A DNA stretch of 64,000 nt from the NCBI GenBank assembly GCA_013398055.1, contig VZRS01001739.1:1650-65649 (forward strand). Direction: 5' to 3'. Shown one piece after another: positions 1-9,894 of the stretch. The notes under the pieces are model-generated. The model saw only the letters and a program-made list of their open reading frames with translations. It had not been told where the DNA came from and ran no database searches. The position numbers were made by a program, and so were the translations under genes. How positions within the stretch are numbered: position 1 is the stretch's first letter; every line of letters starts with the position of its first letter. This DNA comes from Ifrita kowaldi (lineage: Eukaryota > Chordata > Aves > Passeriformes > Cinclosomatidae).

Positions 1-125
1 CTGGGATGTCCCGGTGTGGATCCAGGGATGGGAACGGCTGGGATGTCCCGGTGTGGATCCAGGGATGGGGACAAGCAGGATGTCCCAGGGTGGATGGAGC
101 CAGGGCTGGGATGTCCCGGTGTGGT
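1..125. repeat. Short GC-rich minisatellite
   Basis: A unit of about 37 bp beginning CTGGGATGTCCCGGTGTGG is repeated at 1 and 38. More diverged units follow near 76 and 114. The window edge cuts the array, so its full length is unknown. No coding function is apparent. Confidence 0.8.
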
Positions 126-140
126 GCCGGGGGCCGTCCC

Positions 141-2680
141 CGGGCTCAGGGACAGCCGTGACCCGCTGCGGGCGCTGCCCAGGGCCGTGACACGGCCTCT
201 GGCCTCGGCACAGGAGCAGCCCCGGCACTTTGGGAAGGGTCCGGGGGCTTCGTCCTGCGGGACACGAAGCAGTGGGGGGAGCAGGGGGTGGCTCAGGGCC
301 TCTCCCAAACTCCTCCCGCAGGTGGCTGTGGCACCTGGGGTGTCCCAGCCCTCCCACGGGAATTCTCATTCCTCCAACCTGCCCAAAGCAAAACCACCAT
401 GGCGTCATCCTGCTCAAATACCCAAATCTTTGGGGTTTAACCCCAACAGTTTAAAACCAAGGCTTTACAGCCCGTCCTGAGCAAAGGCAGCAGGATGGGA
501 GCACGAGACAGAGTTTAACCTCCCGTGACATTATTCAGTGGCCACTGAATAAAACCAGACAAATAAACCCCGAACTCATGAATTGTGATGAAAACACCTG
601 TAAAAAATTACACTTTACCCACAAGGGGACCTAAACCAACTCTTTCGGGGGAGTTTGTGCTGGGAAAGCTGCAGCTGGGAGGGAGGGGGAGTACTCCTGA
701 TCCCCCCGGCTACAAACGATCCCTGAGTCAGTTTTCCTTCTGGGAACACCCCACATAACACCGACCTTTCCCATCTCTTCCCGTTAATCCCTTTCCAAAC
801 CCACTCCTACTTCAGCAGCTGCTGCCCCCACCAACAGATGCCCATCGAAGGCAGCAAGAAACAAGCAATAAATACCCACCATAAACTTGGGGTCTCCACC
901 CTGCGGGGCGGGAGGATCAAGGCGAACCTGCGCACCAAAAATAAATAAAATAAGTAGGGAAATAGTTTCCTATCAGCCCAGGATGTGTAGCAACGCTGCT
1001 GGGAAAACAGGCGCGCTGCAGATCAAAGTGCACGGGGTATTTTACACCTCAATAGCGCCCTGAACAAACAGATGGGTGGGTGATACCCGGCTCTGCTTGC
1101 TCCATAGGAAGGCTGAAAAGTTCTACATTTCCAATGGGATAATAACTTCCACAGGTGGTTTGTAAGCCCTGGAGTTTGGGGGTCAGTTAAAGACAGGGTT
1201 TAGCTTCGTGTGGGTGCTCCCCTGAGATCCTCCACAGAGAGGGAGGGCCTAAAATGAGGGGATTTGGTTAAAACCATGTGTGGATGCCAAAGCCATGTGA
1301 TCCCAGCCCTCTGCTCTCCATTTACGTCTCTGGACAATGCTTTTCACACAGATTTATCCAAACTCTACAGCAAAATCCCAGATTTTCCCCCCAAATCCAA
1401 GGGCCTGCAATGCCAAAGCAGGAGCAGCTCAGACAACTACCACAGTGGGGAAAACCTTCTGCAATGGAAGCTTTTTGTGGAGGAACTGGGAAAGGGATTG
1501 ATTAATTAATTATCAGGGCTGCCCTGGTTTTAAAAGCCAGGTGGGGAAAGCAGGGGGTTGGGGTTGTCATTGTGGAATTTTGGAGTGGTTTCTTGTGCAG
1601 ATGGCGAGTGGGGAGGCAGGTGAGATGTTGCTGCCCATTCTTAACAGGCTTGGGTGGGGTTTTATTCCACTTGCAGCAGGAAGTAAAAGGTTAGAGGGAA
1701 GGAAAAGCCAGGGACAGACAGACAGCTCTGCCACCTTGGAGGACAGCCGAGAGGTGAAGTCCCTTCCATGTCAGCTTTGGTGGCTCTCGGGAATTTCAAC
1801 AAAGGCTTCTCTTCTTGACTCCAGACCTGTCAGTCATTTCTTCACAATTCCCAACCTGAATTCCCTTCCCCAGGAGCGTGGTAATCCCTGAGGGTGGGGC
1901 CCTGCATATCACCCGATACCTGCATTTGTGTCTGTGTTTGCTCTTGGCCCATCGGTTTTGAGGGAAAACAGCTGCTTTTGTTCCTTATCTCCTCCGCTTT
2001 TCTGCCTCCCCCCTGTGTCTCTGTATCGTGTTTGGGTGATGGTAATTAAATAAACTGTATTCCCAAAGCATTCCAAGTTGGGTTTCCATGGCTTTTTCAG
2101 CCTTTGCTGCTGGCGGTTTAATTTCACAGACCCCTTGCCCCCTGGGCAGACAGGAAAACCTGAGGGCAGGATAGGAAAACTACAGACCCAGGAATTGCAA
2201 TCCTGGTGCTCCCTGCTCTCCCTTGCAGATTGGCAAGGCCGGATTTGGATGCAGCCATGGATTTGGGGAGGCAGTTGGAGGGAAGGAGCCAAGTGAAATC
2301 ATCTTTGAGGCTTCAGGGGGTGAGTTGGCAAAACCAAGGCAACACTGAGCCCCAAGTGCTGCCTCTACGCCTGGAACAAGGACTGAATGGCCTCTGAGGT
2401 GCCATCCTGGGTGTAAATCACTTTCATCCCATCTCTCCAGCCACCAAATCCCATGGATTTTAAAACCATGGCCAAGGCCTTGACTGGCCTCACACAGGGA
2501 TGGAGACGGCCTCATGCCCAGGGATGAGCGAGATGATGGAGGGAGTGTTGGTGCTCACTGCTGTGGGGGAAATCGTGGTTTTTGGGCAAGAGAAGGATGG
2601 GAATCTGTTCCCTGTTCCAGGCAAGCCCAGCTCGGAACGACCCACGCCGTCAGCACAGATAGAGGAGGGGGTGGGCCTCG
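141..2680. other. Intergenic, no gene supported
   Basis: I see no exon with family similarity here on either strand. The open frames are short, low in complexity and lack convincing splice-site pairs. An AATAAA at 2049-2054 could end a transcript entering from the left, but no terminal exon can be recognised upstream of it. Confidence 0.6.
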
Positions 2681-2686
2681 CAGAGA

Positions 2687-2740
2687 TATAAACCCACCCC
2701 ACCGAGCCGGCGGCGTTGGAGCTGCAGGTCCGGGCGGGGT
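2687..2740 (+). promoter_or_regulatory. TATA box and 5' noncoding exon of the first sPLA2 gene
   Basis: TATAAA lies at 2687-2692. About 30 bp later a short GC-rich leader ends at a good donor, GTAAGG, at 2739. The matching acceptor ends at 3049, 12 bp before the ATG at 3062. A noncoding first exon followed by a signal-peptide exon is a common sPLA2 gene arrangement. The exact transcription start is inferred. Confidence 0.6.
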
Positions 2741-3061
2741 AAGGAGAGGGGATTTCACTGCCCTGGTGCTCAGCAGGCAGCTCAGGGCACGGGGGGAGGG
2801 CTGCAGGTCCTGAGCTGCTCCACCAGCCCCAGGCAGGACGAGCCACCGCATCTCTACCAGGAGCCACATCCCAAAACTGGGATAAAGAACCATCGGGTGC
2901 CTTACAACGCTGTGCATCCACGGTGACACAGCTGTCCCCTGAGGCATTGCCCGGGTGCGCCCAGCTGGGTCCATGTCCCTGCTGTGGGCACTGGAGGAGC
3001 CTCTGTCCTGCCCCATGTTCATCCCCTGTCCTTGTTGTTCCCTCTCCAGGGCAGCCCCAGG

Positions 3062-4680
3062 ATGAGGAATCTCCTCCTTGCCGTGCTCCTGGCTTGTGGT
3101 AAGTGCCCTGCAGTCCCTGGCCAGGCCGGGATCCACGTACAAACCCCGAGTCTTTGTGAACGATTCAGGGTTTTTTAAATCTGGCAGTTTCTCTCTGGTG
3201 CTTTGTGTAGAACTGCTGCAGTCTTGGAGGGCTTTGTGACGGGGAGGCTTTGGGATGCTGAGATCCGTATTTATTTTGGGAGGCCCTGGAACCTGTTGTC
3301 ACCTTTCCTGCCTGTGCCAAGCCCATGGCTAATTCTGGTGATGGGGGATTGCAGTTTGCAGCACGGCAGAGCCAGTCCAGAGGGCAAAATATCTCGTGCC
3401 AGACCAAATCCAGAGGCTGTAAAAGCCAGCCTGTAAAAGCCATCCTCCCTGTGAGGGTGGCCCTGGCACAGGGTGCCCAGAGCAGCTGTGGCTGCCCCAA
3501 TCCTGGTAGTGTCCAAGGCCAGGCTGGATGGGGCTTGGAGCAGCCTGGGACAGTGGAAGGTGTCCCTGCCCATGGCACGGGGTGGAACAAGACGGGCTTT
3601 GAGGTTCCTTCCCGCCCAAACCACTCCATGATTCTATGATTCCGTAATTCTGGAGGAGGGGGATAAAGCTTCTCGGGGTTCAAACCCTGAAAGTGCACGT
3701 TTCCAGCAATGCCAGACCAGTTTAATGCCCCTGCCGGTGCGAGGTGCAGGGAATGCCACCGGGCTCCCCGCTCTGCTCCGGCACGATCCCACCCTGTGCC
3801 CCCGCAGGGCTGCTCCCGGCTGGCACCAGCGTCCTGGAGCTGGAGCGGATGATCAGGGTGGCCACGGGGAAGAGCGCCCTGCTGTCCTACAGCTGGTACG
3901 GCTGTTTCTGCGGCATCGGGGGCACCGGCACCCCCGTGGATCCCACTGACCGGTGAGTACCCAGAACACCGCTCCCAGCTCGGGGTCCCTAAAAGCCCCT
4001 CGCTGGCAGCCTCCCAGCCCCTGGGTGGGGTTTGCACCATTCCCCAGCCAGGTCCCGCTGCTGCCTTGCTGCCTCCACCTCCTCCTCCTCCTCCTCCTGG
4101 TCGCCTTAAATTTGAGGCTCTGCCCTCCGGGTGTGGCGAGGGAGGGTTTGGGGGCTACGGTTTGACGTGGGGTCCCCGCAGGTGCTGCCAAGCCCACGAC
4201 TGCTGCTACAGGAGGCTGAGGGAGGGCAGCTGCAGCCCCCTGACCACCCCGTACAGCTTCTCCTCCACCGACGGGCACGTCACCTGCAGTGAGTACCGAG
4301 CGGGGAGTGGCGAGCAGCCCTGCTCCCCGAGACACCCCATCCCCGGAGCAGGGCACACAGGAGAGCATCCCCTGCGTGAATCCAGCCCCGTTCCCGGGCG
4401 GCTGGGATAATTCCATGGGCACTGAGGATGTGGGCAGGTTGGGGAGGGCAAGCACCGGGACACGCTGCTCTTTCCGCTTCCCTCGCTGGCTCCGGCCGGG
4501 AAAGCCACGGCAGGGCTCCGTGTTCCCCCCGCAGGTGACGAGCAGAGCTGGTGCGAGAGAGAGACCTGCCTGTGCGACACCGCGGTGGCCTCGTGCTTCG
4601 CGAGCACCCTGCACTCCTACAACAATTCCTACCGCTTCTACTTCAAGCTCAAATGCCAAGGAAGCAAGCTGCAGTGCTGA
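3062..4680 (+). CDS. Group II secreted phospholipase A2 (intact, subtype uncertain)
   Basis: Predicted secreted, Ca2+-dependent phospholipase A2 that hydrolyses the sn-2 acyl ester of phospholipids. Coding exons are 3062-3098, 3808-3952, 4182-4288 and 4535-4680, all with GT-AG borders and family phases, giving 144 residues. A hydrophobic signal peptide of about 19-20 residues starts MRNLLLAVLLAC. The calcium loop reads YGCFCGIGG, the active site CCQAHDCCY (His48/Asp49), and the CLCD motif supplies Asp99. All 14 group II cysteines are present, including Cys50 and the C-terminal extension ending LQC. The exon 4 start (SDEQSWCE) resembles PLA2G2D, and its place beyond the PLA2G5-like gene also fits a 2D/2F/2C position, but divergence prevents a firm subtype. 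Intron 1 holds a CR1 fragment and intron 2 a (CCT)n run. It probably encodes an active enzyme. Confidence 0.9.
3446..3655 (+). mobile_element. CR1 LINE 3' end (in sPLA2 intron 1)
   Basis: This is the typical avian CR1 3' terminus. It runs from CCTGGCACAGGGTGCCCAG through a GACAGTGGAAGGTGTCCCTG motif to the terminal ATTCTATGATTC repeats. It is 5' truncated and sits in the sense orientation relative to the host gene. Confidence 0.9.
4075..4098. repeat. (CCT)n microsatellite
   Basis: About eight CCT units lie in intron 2 of the first sPLA2 gene, about 80 bp before the exon 3 acceptor, within a broader pyrimidine-rich tract. Confidence 0.9.
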
Positions 4681-4915
4681 GGAGGAGGGAGTCTGCACAC
4701 AGAGTTCCAGATTTTGGCTGGTTTTTACCCCAGCAAGAACGGCCCGGGTCGGGGGCTGAGAAAAGGCAGAGCCCCGGAGGCTCCCTGCAAGGTGCTGCTC
4801 AGGGCGAGAAGGGCACACACACCATGGATGGAGACCCCCCAGGTCCTGAAAAGCCACACCAGCTTCCTCTTTTTTGTCCCTTCCTCCTCTCTTGATTTCA
4901 TTTCCCAGCAGAGAT

Positions 4916-4934
4916 AATAAAGAGATACAATAAA
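4916..4934 (+). terminator. Poly(A) signals of the first sPLA2 gene
   Basis: Two AATAAA hexamers at 4916-4921 and 4929-4934 lie about 240 bp after the stop codon and are followed by a GT-rich stretch. They are the likely 3' end of the transcript. Confidence 0.75.
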
Positions 4935-5144
4935 AGGGATGCAAACGGGTTCTCCGTGGTGTTTTCCTGTAAGGGCTGCTGAGATTGAGGCACTGCAACG
5001 GTGGCTGCCGAATTTGGGGAGCACTTCTGCATCCCACACCTCAGGCACGACATCTGCCTGACACCCCAATATTTCCATGGTCCCCACAGGGCTGTAATTC
5101 ACAGAGCTATCCCAACGTGGAGCACTAAGTTTGGGGAACAAGTT

Positions 5145-5905
5145 GCCCAGAGCAGCTGTGGCTGCCCCTGGATCCCTGGCAGTGTCTGAGGCCAGGCTGG
5201 ACATTGGGGCTTGGAGCAGCCTGGGACAGTGGAAGGTGTCCCTCCCATGGCAGGGGTGGCACTGGGTGAGCTCTAAGGCCCCTCCCAACCCAAACCAATC
5301 TGGGATTCTGGGATTCTATGAATTTCTAATTCCTAGCTCAGAAGGCACATCCAAACAGCTTTGCGAGGAACACTAACAAAACAAAACAGTCCCAGGAATA
5401 CAATGAGATCACGATGATTCTTAAGTTGTATATTATTTTTATGTTCCTCTGGTCCAGAGTCAGGACAACCTGAAGCCCAGCTCAGCACAGGGAGGAGCTC
5501 ACAGGAGTATCCCCTGTATCTTCTGGGATGTTTGGCCTCTGGCACGTGAGGATTTTACTCGGAATGGCAGAACTGCTCTTTTATATCTATTTCCTGCTAT
5601 AAACCATTCCACACACAGCATTTCATAGAAACACATTTTCTTATACAAACACACTAAAAGCGGGAAAACAGCGTGAGCACATAAACTGATTGCAAATGAT
5701 TAATGAGACAGTAATTAGCCTGAGGAGCATTAACGGGCTGTGGGCAGTTCAGATAAGCACAAGGCACGTGCCAGCCAGGGAGCATCACTCGTGACACCAG
5801 AGACAAAGTGGAGCTGGAATCAGGGCTTGGCTGAAAACTTTGTCAGTGGAGGACAACAAAAAACTATTTTTCCAACACGTAAGACAAAAGACACAGACAG
5901 ATCAC
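5145..5905 (+). repeat. Duplicated block, copy A (CR1 end plus 3' flank)
   Basis: From 5145 this starts inside a CR1 3' end (to about 5325) and continues into about 490 bp of unique-looking DNA. The block recurs at 26985-27652 with only about six differences across 5341-5814. After 5814, copy A has about 62 bp that copy B lacks. Weak matching then resumes at 5878-5905. Copy B's CR1 extends about 290 bp further 5' than copy A's. Confidence 0.9.
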
Positions 5906-6600
5906 CTTCCTTCCTTAACGTCCCTCCCAAATGGAAGCAGTCTGGGGTTCCATGACTCTTGGACATAAGGGTTAAAGAGTAATCATCCACAGATGAAGGA
6001 AGATTTCAAAGCCTTGACCACTTAAATCAAGCAAATGTTAATTTAGGAGGGCAGTTGATGACTGAATGGTTTCTGCTGAAGGGCATAATGAGGGGGCAGA
6101 AAAACCACAAGGAGAGAAATAAAGGGAAGCTGCACTTTCTCACCTCAGAACATTCATTTTGCTTCTCTGTTTTCTCATGGTGAGCAAGGGTGTCATCATC
6201 TACCCAGCCTCGTGTCTCTGGGAACTGCCTGTTTAGAGATGCTTTCGGTGCTGCCCACAGACTTTTCCCAGAGAACTGATAACTCTCCCCGAACCACCTT
6301 ACACCCCCTTGAAAGCCCCAAACCTGCTGCATCCATGCCCAGCCTGAACCAGGGCTGTTTTTTCCCTCCCTGATGCGGCTCCTTGGCGCTGGGAAGGGCA
6401 GAGAAGGCCCTTGGGCATCTCGGACCGAGGCAGAGGGTGTTTGCTTCCTCCTTTGGCTGGAAGTGACGCTGCTTTTCCACCTCATCCCACGCAGCACCCA
6501 CCCCGTGCGGGGGGTACGGAGCGGGGGCGTTGGGGGATTTCTGACATTCCTCCAAAGGGGAAGGACGGCACCTTCTCCTTCACAGGAAAGCCCAGTCAGC
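5906..6600. other. Intergenic between the first and second sPLA2 genes
   Basis: I see no exon or recognisable repeat. The open frames on both strands lack family similarity. The stretch leads into the promoter of the PLA2G5-like gene. Confidence 0.55.
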
Positions 6601-6641
6601 GAGATTTGGGTCAAAGGAGTTCCAGGCAGGTGGGGGCAAAC

Positions 6642-6699
6642 TATATAAAGCAAGCCCAGCTGGCTGCAGGGCACTGCGAGGCAGCAGGGCTTTCCCAAG
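6642..6699 (+). promoter_or_regulatory. PLA2G5: TATA box and 5' noncoding exon of the PLA2G5-like gene
   Basis: TATATAAA lies at 6642-6649. A leader exon follows and ends at 6699 before the donor GTGAGT. The paired acceptor ends at 7109, 13 bp upstream of the ATG at 7123. A strong TATA box suggests a tissue-restricted or inducible promoter, as is usual for this family. Confidence 0.65.
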
Positions 6700-7122
6700 G
6701 TGAGTGGGGATGGAGGATTGGATGGAGGATTGCTTTTCCTTCTTTTCCTCCTCTAAGCAGAAGCTGCGGTGCAAGCGGGGAGCGAGTGCCATGCTGGGGA
6801 AGCAGGATTGAAGGAGATGCTGCCTGAGATGCCAGCCCAGAAGAAGTGCAGAGGGTGCAGCTCTCGAGGGCTGATCATCCCTCCAGTTTTTCTCCCTTTC
6901 CCCTGATTTTTGCGTTTTCCCACCCCTCCACCATCTGATTCCCATCACTTCCCATCCCTGATGCTTTGTGCTGAAACAACGGGCACATCCCTACCCCGCT
7001 CACCTCTCCTGGTCCCTGGAGAGAGGGAGCATCTCTGCTCCTGGATGAGGAGGGAAAGAAAGAAGAAGGTGGTTGGTATCACAGGGAATGGTTTGGTTTC
7101 CTCCCTCAGAGCTGCCCGAAGG

Positions 7123-7993
7123 ATGAACTCTCTCCTCGGCCTCGCTGTGCTGTTTGCTTGGGGTAAGTGTCCTCTCCCAGTCCCAAGACTCTCTGTGCAG
7201 TTACATCCATTGAAATTAGGACCAGGCTGGTGATTTCTTCACCTTTCCCCACCACCAGCTCTCCCAGATGTGCAGCAGCTCTCCTGCACCAAGCTGGGAA
7301 CAAATTTCCTCTCCATTGCATTATGATTTCTAAGACACCACCACCCTGGTGCCAATTTGGGGGCTGGAGAGATGGAGCTGCTGCTGGGGGGGCAGGGACT
7401 CAGTGTGATCTCCCTGATTTCCCCCCTCCAGGCTTATCCCCAGCCCACGGGAACCTCTTGCAGCTGCACCAGATGATCTCGGAGGCGACAGGGAAAAACG
7501 CTCTTCTGCATTACGGCTTCTACGGCTGCTACTGCGGCCTGGGGGGCAAGGGGCAGCCCAAGGATGCCACAGACAGGTGAGAATCCACTTAAAAGCCCCC
7601 TGCCCTGACACGTTCTTGAATATTTTAAAGTTTTTGGGGTGAGGGGGAGAAAATTCCATCCCCTAAAGCTTCGATCTCCTGTGCAGATGCTGCCAGCTGC
7701 ACGATACCTGCTACGAAAACCTCCTGAGCTACCACTGCAATGCCAAGACACGGCTGTACCACTACAACTGGCACCACGGCAGGCTCTCCTGCAGTGAGTA
7801 GGGCCTGGAAAAGGGGGTGTCACCCATCCCCCCAAAGCCGGGGCTGACCCTGGGCTCCCCTCGTCCATCAGGAAAGGGCTCCCGGTGCTCCTACTTGTCC
7901 TGTGAGTGCGACCGCAGCCTGGCGCTGTGCCTGAGGAGAAACGTCAGGAGCTACAGGAAACTCTACCAGTTCTACCCCAAGCAGCTGTGCTAG
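7123..7993 (+). CDS. PLA2G5: Group V secreted phospholipase A2
   Basis: Predicted secreted Ca2+-dependent phospholipase. Coding exons 7123-7162, 7432-7576, 7687-7793 and 7872-7993 give 137 residues; human PLA2G5 is 138. The signal peptide is about 20 residues (MNSLLGLAVLFAW...). The mature chain starts NLLQLHQMISEATGKNAL. The calcium loop is YGCYCGLGG, the active site CCQLHDTCY, and the CECD motif carries Asp99. Two group V hallmarks are visible. Cys50 of the usual HDCCY motif is replaced (HDTCY; human has HDHCY). The C-terminal group II extension is missing, so the chain stops at YPKQLC. Both partners of one group II disulfide are therefore lost together. It is on the same strand as its sPLA2 neighbours. 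An ATTAAA poly(A) signal is at 8090-8095. Confidence 0.88.
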
Positions 7994-8174
7994 TGATGGG
8001 AGCTGGGATGCGGGGCCGGAGCACGCGCGGGTCGGCGCCGGGATCGCCCTCCAGCCCTGCCTGTGCTGACCACACCAGAGCTGCTGTAAATTAAATTAAC
8101 GCGGAAACAAACAATGTTCTTGTTCAACGGCCCCGCTCCTCTGAGAGCTGCTGCTGGGCAGGGAGAGAAATCCC

Positions 8175-8405
8175 CATAAATAATCAACGTCCTCCCAAAA
8201 CTTTCCAAGAACTCCGTCTCGGCCCCTGCGTCACTCGAGGCTGCAGCCCACGGGGAGAGGGGGCTGGCCGGGGGGGGAAGGGGCGTAGCATTCCCTGGGT
8301 TTGGGACAGACGAGTCATTTTGGAGCTTCCAGTTGGAGCTCGCGGGCTGGACACGGAGGGCCGGCTCTCCCCGCGAGGACAGACTGACAGCGAGGAAGAT
8401 CCCTG
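8175..8405 (+). promoter_or_regulatory. Possible promoter and leader exon of the divergent PLA2-like gene
   Basis: A CATAAATA at 8175-8182 could act as a TATA element. A leader could end at 8405 before the donor GTGAGC, and splice to an acceptor just before the ATG at 8843. This is inferred from the layout of the neighbouring genes. The evidence is weaker than for the first two sPLA2 genes. Confidence 0.35.
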
Positions 8406-8842
8406 GTGAGCAACTCCCCCCTCTCACGCCGCCGCTGTGGAAAGGAAAATACGGGGGGAATGTGGGGAGGAGGCAGCGGGAACGGCCCGTGCCTGCAGGA
8501 AAAGTGTAATCGCTTCCCAATGAAAGCACAGCTGCGAGGCTGCACCGCGGGGGGAGAGGGGCACTGGGTGCCAAAAGCAGTGGGACGGGAGGTGAGAGAT
8601 GCGGGAGTGGTGGGACGGGAGGTGGGGGATGCTCGGGTGGGGGGGCAGCTTCGGAAACCACCTGCTCTCGGCCAAGAGGCAGTAACACAGATGGGAGGGG
8701 GCACAGTTGCTTTCCTCTCTCCCAATTTTGGGGGTTGATCCGATTTCAGAGGAAACTTCTCACGGCAGCTGCTGTCAAACTGGCCACGCTGCCCGGCTGA
8801 GCCTGTCCCCTGTTTCTCCTCCCAGGCCCAGGTGAGAGGAAG

Positions 8843-9894
8843 ATGAAAGTCCTGCTGGCGCTGACGATGCTGTTTGCCTGCAGTAAGTGCAGCCCCGACC
8901 CACAGACGGGAGCCAGGCTCATTCCCGAACTCCTGTGCACTTTTCAGGGACACTCCCAGCAGAGCCTCCTTCCCTCCCCAGGCCTCATTTCTGCATATAA
9001 CTTACAAAAACAATCACATTTTCCGGTCACTCTAGGTGTGTTCACAGCTCGCGGGAAGCACCCACGCACGTTCACACCGGGACTCGAGGGAAGCACCGTA
9101 GGAAACCTGACTGCCCATGGATGCTACTCGGGATGGGGCACCTCGAGGGCTTCAGTGGACCGGTACAGGCAACGCTGCCCCGGAGGGCTAACGCTGGTCC
9201 CGGGATAACCCCGGGGCTCTGCAGCCCCCCTGAAGCTTTGCAAAACGCAGACCAGGTGCTCGGCAGCAGCAGGAAGGAATCAGGTTTTCGGGAAGTAGGG
9301 AAAGTGAGGCAGTGGTCACCCCTAATTCCATCCCGGAGTCAGTAGGGTGGTGCCTGGTCCGTGGGATGGCACCAGCGCAGAGGGACTGTCCCGAAGCCAG
9401 GGCGCTGGGCAGGGATTGCACGGGGCAGCAGAGGCTTGGCGTGGGAACGGGCTGGAAAGAGCAGCTCCGGGGCGATGCAGAGCAGGAGGACGCAGAGCTG
9501 GCGGCTCGCAGAGCCTGTGTCAGGCGGGGCAGAAGCGGCCCGTGCCCCATTCCCGACGAGTCCAGGCTCTCCCTCTCCCGCAGGTGCTGCCTGCTCCGAG
9601 CCTGCTGCTATGCCAAGCTGGCAGCGCGGCGGTGCCGCGTGGGACCCGCGCAGCCCCTCTCTGCGGCCCGGGCGGGGCTCCCCACCTGCAGTGAGTGCTT
9701 CCCCCACGGCTCGGGGTGCCCCCTTCCAGACCACCCCCTCTCTCATGGAGCCGGGGCAGGTCTCAGGTGCGCTGTCGGTCCCCGCAGGGTCGGGGACGTG
9801 GTGCCAGCGCGGCGCCTGCAGGTGCGAGCGGGCGGCGCGGCTGTGCCGGGCTCAGCTCCGCCGCCGCGCCCGGTGCCGGGCCGGGCGGTGCTGA
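8843..9894 (+). CDS. Arginine-rich PLA2-like pseudoenzyme (catalytic residues lost)
   Basis: Four exons with family phases, 8843-8882, 8982-9162, 9584-9690 and 9788-9894, give an open frame of 144 residues. A signal peptide (MKVLLALTMLFAC...) is followed by a degenerate sPLA2 fold. The calcium loop reads HGCYSGWGT (Cys29 to Ser, Gly33 to Thr). The active site CCxxHDCCY has become CCLLRACCY (His48 to Arg, Asp49 to Ala), and CxCD has become CRCE (Asp99 to Glu). Thirteen of fourteen group II cysteines remain. Exon 2 is 36 nt longer than in the paralogs and exon 4 is 39 nt shorter than in the first gene. The last 35 residues hold 12 Arg and 6 Cys. Phospholipase activity is not expected. It may be a secreted cationic binding protein or a gene decaying without frame damage. 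The weakest splice site is the exon 2 donor (GTACAG). Confidence 0.65.

Noticed and set aside
1909..2292. Last exon of a gene ending left of the sPLA2 cluster
   Set aside because: The frames near the AATAAA at 2049 show no similarity to UBXN10 or other expected neighbours.
3165..4040. 291-codon minus-strand frame
   Set aside because: It includes a reverse-read CR1 end and the complement of sPLA2 exon 2, so it is not an independent gene.
3853..5037. 394-codon minus-strand frame opposite the first sPLA2 gene
   Set aside because: It is a shadow of GC-rich exons and introns on the plus strand. It spans several sPLA2 exons and has no family similarity.
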